64,000 nt of DNA from an uncultured Eubacterium sp. Lineage in GTDB: Bacteria > Bacillota > Clostridia > Oscillospirales > Acutalibacteraceae. This document shows, in pieces, positions 59,946 through 64,000 of the stretch (the first letter of the stretch is position 1; each line of letters begins with the position of its first letter). A program made the translations under genes and the position numbers. The notes under the pieces were generated by a model that was given only the letters and a program-made list of their open reading frames with translations, was not told where the DNA came from and made no database searches. The stretch is taken from assembly GCF_945980375.1 (NCBI RefSeq), contig NZ_CAMFQO010000003.1:31064-95063 (forward strand). The letters run 5' to 3'.

Positions 59946-61629
59946 TAAAATCTACCTTACCTTTCTTATGCTTTTTCTTTTTTAACACAACCGCAGTAAT
60001 TATCAATGCAGCTAAAAGCGCAACACCCGCTATGACACCGACAACAATTTTTGTACTGTTTGATTTATTATCTGTCTCACTGTCATCAGGTGTATCGGGT
60101 TCAACAGGAAACGGATCAACATATTCTTCTGCAGTAACCTTGAATTCCTGCTTTATGCTCTTTTTATCCGTATTGTCATTTTCATATTCAAAAATAATTG
60201 TAAGCTTATAATCCCCTACCTCATTAAATGTTATGGGAAGATTATAATTACTTGAATACTGTTCTCCGGGTTCAATAGAGCCGATATATGCGGAATTCAG
60301 CTCATTACCGTCAGAGTCGACAACCTTAACAGTACCGTTATTAAGTACAGTTTTACCTGAATTAACAAGCTTAAAGCCACAGTCAGATTCCTCACCTACA
60401 GTTACGGTTTTATCTGCCAAATCTACATTTGTAAACATTACCTTATCAGGCTGAACAACAGGAACAGACATTGTTAATTCCTCTGTTCCCTGTTGCTTTT
60501 GACCTGCCTCAACATATTCATAGGAAATTGATGCAACTATCGGATAAACTCCTGATGGTGCAGAATTCAGGCAGGTAAAATTCTTTGAAACACTAACAGA
60601 TGAATTTGGGTTAATGTGGTCAACGGATATTGTATCGGTACCGTCTGCAACCACAAATGTTTCTCCGCCCGAAACCTTAATAATAACATTTTTTGCCTTA
60701 ATGCTTTTTGAGTTATTTTTTACGGAAAATGAAAGATTAAATTTCTTTCCGCCTTTGATTGTTTTTTCACCGTAGCTAAATCCACCGATTACAAGCCTTG
60801 GAGTCAAGCTAATACCGGAGTTACTTGACTTTGAAGAGGTGCTGACAGTAAATGTTGCCTCTGCTGTCCCCTGCTCAACTGCACCTGCTCTTATATACTC
60901 ATAAGTAATGCTGACAGAAATCGGGTGCATTCCGGAAGGAGCAGAATTGCTGCAAACAAGCTTTTTTGTTATGTTGGCTGTAGCACCCTTTGAAATACTG
61001 CTTTTATATACAGTGTCTACACCGTTTGAAACGCTGAACACATCACCGCCATTTAGCTTTATATTTACATTTTTAACATCGTAGGAAGAGCTTTTATTTG
61101 TAATATAAAAATCAAAATTAAATTTGCTTCCTGCTTTAACGGGCTTGTCAAATTTGTCGTATGACATTACAAGCACAGGTGCTCCTGCGTCGGAGGATTG
61201 TGAGCCTGCATAAGTCATAATACTGAAATTGGCATCAGAGGTAAGACCGTTATATTCACAACTAACGCCAACCGTATGAGTACCCGCAGGAGTATCCTTG
61301 TTACATATAAAGGTTTTCTTAACAGTAACCGAAGAAGAAAAGCCCGATGTATATTCTGTATCGGAGGAATTATAAACAGAAAACGCGTCTCCACCGTTGA
61401 ACTTAAACACACAATCATCAACATATGCGGCTTTAACATTTGTTGCCGTTACTGTAACGGTAAAAATATCACCCGGATAAATCTGCTTTTTATCAACCGA
61501 AAAATCGGAAAACACTACCTTTGGCATGATAGGTGAATAATCGTCCTCGGCTGCAAATGCCGGAATTTGAGACGTAATCATCATAATAATTACTAATACT
61601 GCCGAAATAAAGCTATTAATCTTTTTCAT
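59932..61629 (-). CDS. secreted, membrane-anchored protein with four CARDB/Ig-like repeats
   Basis: A 565-residue exported protein. A signal peptide (about 1-28, ending AFAA) is followed by four beta-sandwich repeats of about 120-130 residues, each with V-x-F-x-F...G-x-x-F-x-x-x-x-x-x-N...V-x-x-K-L-N-G-G-D-x-F-x-V and a closing G-x-Y/H-x-V-x-x-x-x-x-Y pattern (CARDB/COG1361 type). A Pro/Asp-rich linker, a transmembrane helix (about 520-545) and a Lys-rich tail end it. It lies between ATPase and permease genes, so it is probably the extracellular partner of the MacB-like transporter. I start it at ATG 61629 (MKKINSF). Confidence 0.82.
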   Translation of the reverse strand: MKKINSFISAVLVIIMMITSQIPAFAAEDDYSPIMPKVVFSDFSVDKKQIYPGDIFTVTVTATNVKAAYVDDCVFKFNGGDAFSVYNSSDTEYTSGFSSSVTVKKTFICNKDTPAGTHTVGVSCEYNGLTSDANFSIMTYAGSQSSDAGAPVLVMSYDKFDKPVKAGSKFNFDFYITNKSSSYDVKNVNIKLNGGDVFSVSNGVDTVYKSSISKGATANITKKLVCSNSAPSGMHPISVSITYEYIRAGAVEQGTAEATFTVSTSSKSSNSGISLTPRLVIGGFSYGEKTIKGGKKFNLSFSVKNNSKSIKAKNVIIKVSGGETFVVADGTDTISVDHINPNSSVSVSKNFTCLNSAPSGVYPIVASISYEYVEAGQKQQGTEELTMSVPVVQPDKVMFTNVDLADKTVTVGEESDCGFKLVNSGKTVLNNGTVKVVDSDGNELNSAYIGSIEPGEQYSSNYNLPITFNEVGDYKLTIIFEYENDNTDKKSIKQEFKVTAEEYVDPFPVEPDTPDDSETDNKSNSTKIVVGVIAGVALLAALIITAVVLKKKKHKKGKVDFNEEI

Positions 61630-62341
61630 TTTTACTATCCCCATTCATATCATTTTTTGAAACAGAAACAACCTTGCCGTCGCTTATTTTTACTATGGTA
61701 TCAGCATATTTAGCGACATTAATATCGTGAGTTACCATAATAACAGTGTTATGCCGTTCATTAACTATATTCCTAATCATCTGCATAACCTCACGAGTTG
61801 TATTGCTGTCAAGATTACCCGTAGGCTCGTCGGCAAAAATTATACTCGGGTCTGTTACAAGTGCTCTTGCAATACCTACTCTTTGCTGTTGACCACCACT
61901 CATTTCCTCAGGCTTATGCATATATCTGTCTGCAATGCCGACAAGCTTTAGCATTTCGTAAGCCTTCTTTTCCCTTTCCTGCTTGCCTATGCCTCTAAAT
62001 GTTAAAGGAAAAGCAACATTTTCAAGAGCGGTAAGCGTTTGTAAAAGATTATACGACTGAAAAATAAATCCCGTATATCTTTGTCTGAATTTTGTAAGCT
62101 GTTCCTCGCTGAGCTGTTCAATCTTAAATCTGCCTATTTGAATCTCGCCCTTTGTCGGTCTTTCCAATCCTGCAAGCATATTCAGCAATGTAGACTTTCC
62201 GGAGCCCGATGTACCGAGAATAGCTACAATTTGTCCCCTCACAATTTCTAAATTAACATCGTCAAGAGCTTTTATTGTTTCATCACCGACAACATAGTAT
62301 TTTGACAAATTTTTTGTTTTAATAAGTACATTATCTTTCAT
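61616..62341 (-). CDS. ABC transporter ATP-binding protein, MacB/LolD type
   Basis: A 241-residue ATPase. Walker A GTSGSGKST (about 41-49), Q-loop FIFQSYNLLQTLTALENV, signature MSGGQQQRVGIARALV and Walker B IIFADEPTGNLDS are the LolD/MacB pattern. ATG 62341 follows GAGG at 7 nt; the in-frame ATG 12 nt upstream is weaker. It heads the operon with the Ig-repeat protein and permease. Its promoter is covered by a dyad operator (62377-62395). Confidence 0.94.
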   Translation of the reverse strand: MKDNVLIKTKNLSKYYVVGDETIKALDDVNLEIVRGQIVAILGTSGSGKSTLLNMLAGLERPTKGEIQIGRFKIEQLSEEQLTKFRQRYTGFIFQSYNLLQTLTALENVAFPLTFRGIGKQEREKKAYEMLKLVGIADRYMHKPEEMSGGQQQRVGIARALVTDPSIIFADEPTGNLDSNTTREVMQMIRNIVNERHNTVIMVTHDINVAKYADTIVKISDGKVVSVSKNDMNGDSKNEKD

Positions 62342-62370
62342 AATTTGCCTCACGTTTTGTTTGTATCTTT

Positions 62371-62398
62371 ATAGTAACATATTAAACTAATATGTCAA
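62371..62398 (-). promoter_or_regulatory. ABC operon promoter with a dyad operator in the spacer
   Basis: Minus-strand TTGACA (62393-62398), 16 bases, TACTAT (62371-62376). A perfect 8-bp inverted repeat ACATATTA/TAATATGT (62377-62384, 62388-62395) fills the spacer and half of the -35, a placement typical of a TetR/MarR-type repressor. Confidence 0.65.
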
Positions 62399-62496
62399 CA
62401 AAAACAGCATTTCTTTCCATAATCTTAACTTTTCAAATGTTAGATTTTTACATTGTAATCATAAAGTTAGAATCATCTTGATATAAAAAGCAAAAA

Positions 62497-62517
62497 GAAG
62501 CCTGAAAATCAGACTTC
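62497..62517 (-). terminator. hairpin terminator after the carboxypeptidase remnant
   Basis: GAAG-x-CTGA/TCAG-x-CTTC stem with CTTTTTGCTTTTTAT following on the minus strand. Between 62399 and 62593 I see nothing else. Confidence 0.6.
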
Positions 62518-62593
62518 GTTTGGGTATAGTTTTCTAACTTGTATTTGTCATATTTTTTGTCAGTTATTGCGTAAGCATTTGTATAATCAATAG

Positions 62594-62917
62594 TTAAATA
62601 TTTACTCCACTTTCTTTAAAAGTAATAGTTTTACTATCTAAATCAATTTGATATTCAATTCCTAATGGTAATAATCCCGTTGGAGATGCGTGACCAATAT
62701 TAACATTGTAAATTATTCCTAAATGTTCGCAATCAAATTCTTTAACAATTTTCTTGAAAACATCTTTGTATTTCTCATAATACATCTCATCCTGACAGTG
62801 ACGTCCTCTGTGTAGATATTTCATTTTTCTAAACAGGTTTTTCGCTTGAAATTTTTCCATTAAATTTCTTTTTGTTTGACAATTTTTTCTTATCTCTTCT
62901 ATCCATAGAATTATCAC
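62594..62917 (-). pseudogene. C-terminal remnant of an S66 family (LD-carboxypeptidase/MccF-like) peptidase
   Basis: The frame reads KYKDVFKKIVKEFDCEHLGIIYNVNIGHASPTGLLPLGIEYQIDLDSKTITF and ends in ESGVNI. This matches the last about 70 residues of S66 serine peptidases, including the C-terminal catalytic His in N-x-G-H and the P-L-G-x-x-x-x-I-D strand. The preceding about 250 residues, with the nucleophilic Ser and the Glu, are missing; instead the frame overlaps the upstream transglutaminase-like gene by 89 nt. I read it as a truncated gene, perhaps fused by deletion. Confidence 0.65.
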
Positions 62918-63641
62918 GCCAAGTTGAAAGATTAGAGATACACATTTTCAGAAAAGCATTGATATAAACATCAAGACATTCTGTTGTACCATTAAAATTA
63001 TACCCATTAACAATAGGCTCATCATCTTGCAAAAACATTTCTCTTATTTCAAAAACATCAAGAGGTTTTCCGCTTTTATCAGCAAACCAACAGCCAAAAG
63101 AGGGGTCAAAAGCACACCATTTGTCAAGCTCACTTATATATGCTCGGCAAATAAAATGACAATTTTTTAATACAGTTGAACACATACAAACAGGATATGC
63201 TTTAATTCCAACAGCGACAAGACAATCTGCAAAAGAGATTGCTTTTAACCTACAACAAAGTGCTTTTTTAAAAGATTTGCCGAAAGCATATTTTAAAATA
63301 TCTAGTGTGTTATCTGTCAGTGGATGAAGCTGTGCTCCATTGTAAAAAGTGTTTTGTGTAAGCCAATTTAAAACCTGAATAACCTTTTCAAAATCGGTAT
63401 CGGCAGTAGCAATTTCAGAAAGTTTGTACCTTTCATTAAGTTTATTGTGAAGTTCATAGGTGGCAGAAGTATGTGCTAAATCAGTTTCAACTAAATTTTC
63501 ATTTTCAAGATAGTATTTATCTCTTATCTCTACCGGGTCTTTTTCAAGCATCTTTACATAATCAAGTTCTCGTACGAACTGTTCGTATTTTTTAGGATTT
63601 GTCTGCAACGGAAGACTTTTAATCAAAGCTTTTATATTCAT
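62829..63641 (-). CDS. transglutaminase-like superfamily protein
   Basis: A 270-residue cytosolic protein without signal peptide. The core shows the Cys in KALCCRLKAISFADCLVAVGIKAYPVCM (about 130-156), the His in LKNCHFICRAYISE and the Asp in WCAFDPSFGCWF, the Cys-His-Asp order of transglutaminase-like cysteine peptidases. The N-terminal 100 residues are helical. The Lys-rich last about 25 residues overlap the S66 remnant and may be an altered C-terminus created when the downstream gene was truncated. A weak GGTTGG precedes ATG 63641. The substrate is unknown. Confidence 0.7.
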   Translation of the reverse strand: MNIKALIKSLPLQTNPKKYEQFVRELDYVKMLEKDPVEIRDKYYLENENLVETDLAHTSATYELHNKLNERYKLSEIATADTDFEKVIQVLNWLTQNTFYNGAQLHPLTDNTLDILKYAFGKSFKKALCCRLKAISFADCLVAVGIKAYPVCMCSTVLKNCHFICRAYISELDKWCAFDPSFGCWFADKSGKPLDVFEIREMFLQDDEPIVNGYNFNGTTECLDVYINAFLKMCISNLSTWRDNSMDRRDKKKLSNKKKFNGKISSEKPV

Positions 63642-64000
63642 TTTATTTTACCAACCATATAGTTTATAATTTAATTATACCATATCCCCACCAAACAAAT
63701 CAACTTGAATACATATTCTCGTGCCTGTGGTTTTAAGTGCTAATAATTTAAAAAATAACATAGAACTTTTTACGTTATATGATAAGCGGTATTTTGTCAG
63801 TGAATTTTGTGAAAAATATACTCATTTTAACAAAAAGAACAAGTGATTTTCTAATGCAGAATAATGGGCATTATTGCGTGTAAATAGTATAAACATTTTT
63901 ACTGGCGCAGAAGGAGAGACTCGAAAGCTTTGCTTTCGCTGCTTGTTTTATATATCCTTGCTCCTCTGCCTGCGGCATACCGTCGCAAATGGATTAGTGA
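63642..64000. other. 359-base stretch without a gene
   Basis: Contains the promoter for the transglutaminase-like gene (minus-strand TTGATT at 63698-63703, 18 bases, TATAAT at 63674-63679), an AT-rich filler and a tRNA 3'-end fragment (63903-63925). The last 75 bases are GC-richer and include a CGAAAGC/GCTTTCG hairpin (63923-63939). I see no coding signal. Confidence 0.6.
63903..63925 (-). other. fragment of a tRNA 3' end (possible attachment-site remnant)
   Basis: Reading the minus strand: T-loop TTCGAGT, 3' T-stem CTCTC, acceptor strand CTTCTGC, discriminator G and CCA, the exact order of a tRNA 3' end. The 5' T-stem partner (GAGAG) is absent and no tRNA body precedes it. Integrating elements often leave such pieces when they recombine at a tRNA gene; this is inference. 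Confidence 0.5.

Overview
The window is AT-rich, low-GC Gram-positive DNA, most likely from an anaerobic, spore-forming gut member of the Clostridia (Oscillospirales/Ruminococcaceae type). The evidence is a CtsR-McsA-McsB-ClpC heat-shock operon, ScpA/ScpB, GerW (YtfJ), ECF-type vitamin transport genes, sigma-A promoters of TTGACA-N17-TATAAT type, tRNA genes with encoded CCA, a collagen-like spore-surface protein and a half dockerin on a secreted protein. The species assignment is inference.

Layout: 1-114 is the 5' end of yicC. 249-3509 holds a membrane protein and a sialic-acid catabolism locus, with nanA divergent from nanE-nanK over a shared operator. 3510-4000 encodes on the minus strand an unannotated structured RNA with its own promoter, a 15-codon ORF, three repeated ribosome-binding-site-like minimal ORFs and a strong terminator. 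4108-4670 holds a DUF1292 gene and a probable 6S RNA. 4678-10446 holds an SDR-like protein, a secreted transglutaminase and a three-gene biotin carboxyltransferase set that resembles transcarboxylase. 10536-20940 is one long minus-strand operon: lipoprotein, two-component system, YqhQ, PrmC, M50 protease, ScpA/B, DUF2953, GerW, D,D-carboxypeptidase and RluB. 21046-21254 holds a second unassigned structured RNA. 21299-24912 is nifS-iscU-nadA-mnmA behind a promoter with two dyads. 25070-26460 is thyA-folA, followed by five tRNA genes (Gly, Arg, His, Gln, Lys).

27033-39621 holds cvpA-pgsA-clpE-like, DUF5711, truA, the ECF module, an rRNA methyltransferase, glmM and ruvCAB. 39690-40010 is a palindromic element lodged in a duplicated terminator. 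40026-45276 holds gdhA, ydcF and an Rrf2/IscR-like-DUF2804-FRG-zinc-ribbon operon. 45380-49800 is the ctsR operon. 50005-51925 pairs a collagen-like protein with a glycosyltransferase. 51945-56318 is ilvBN-leuCD plus a small unknown gene. 56482-58545 holds ychF, a sigma factor and a zinc-ribbon protein. 58593-62341 is a MacB-type ABC transporter with a secreted Ig-repeat partner. 62594-64000 is a worn region with a carboxypeptidase remnant, a transglutaminase-like gene and a tRNA 3'-end fragment.

Most of the window is ordinary core genome. The best candidates for something undescribed are the minus-strand RNA at 3516-3999 (minimal-ORF repeats and competing helices), the compact RNA at 21080-21219, the element inside the gdhA terminator, and several operator-like dyads placed exactly on promoters (nan, nifS, ABC operon, tRNA operon).
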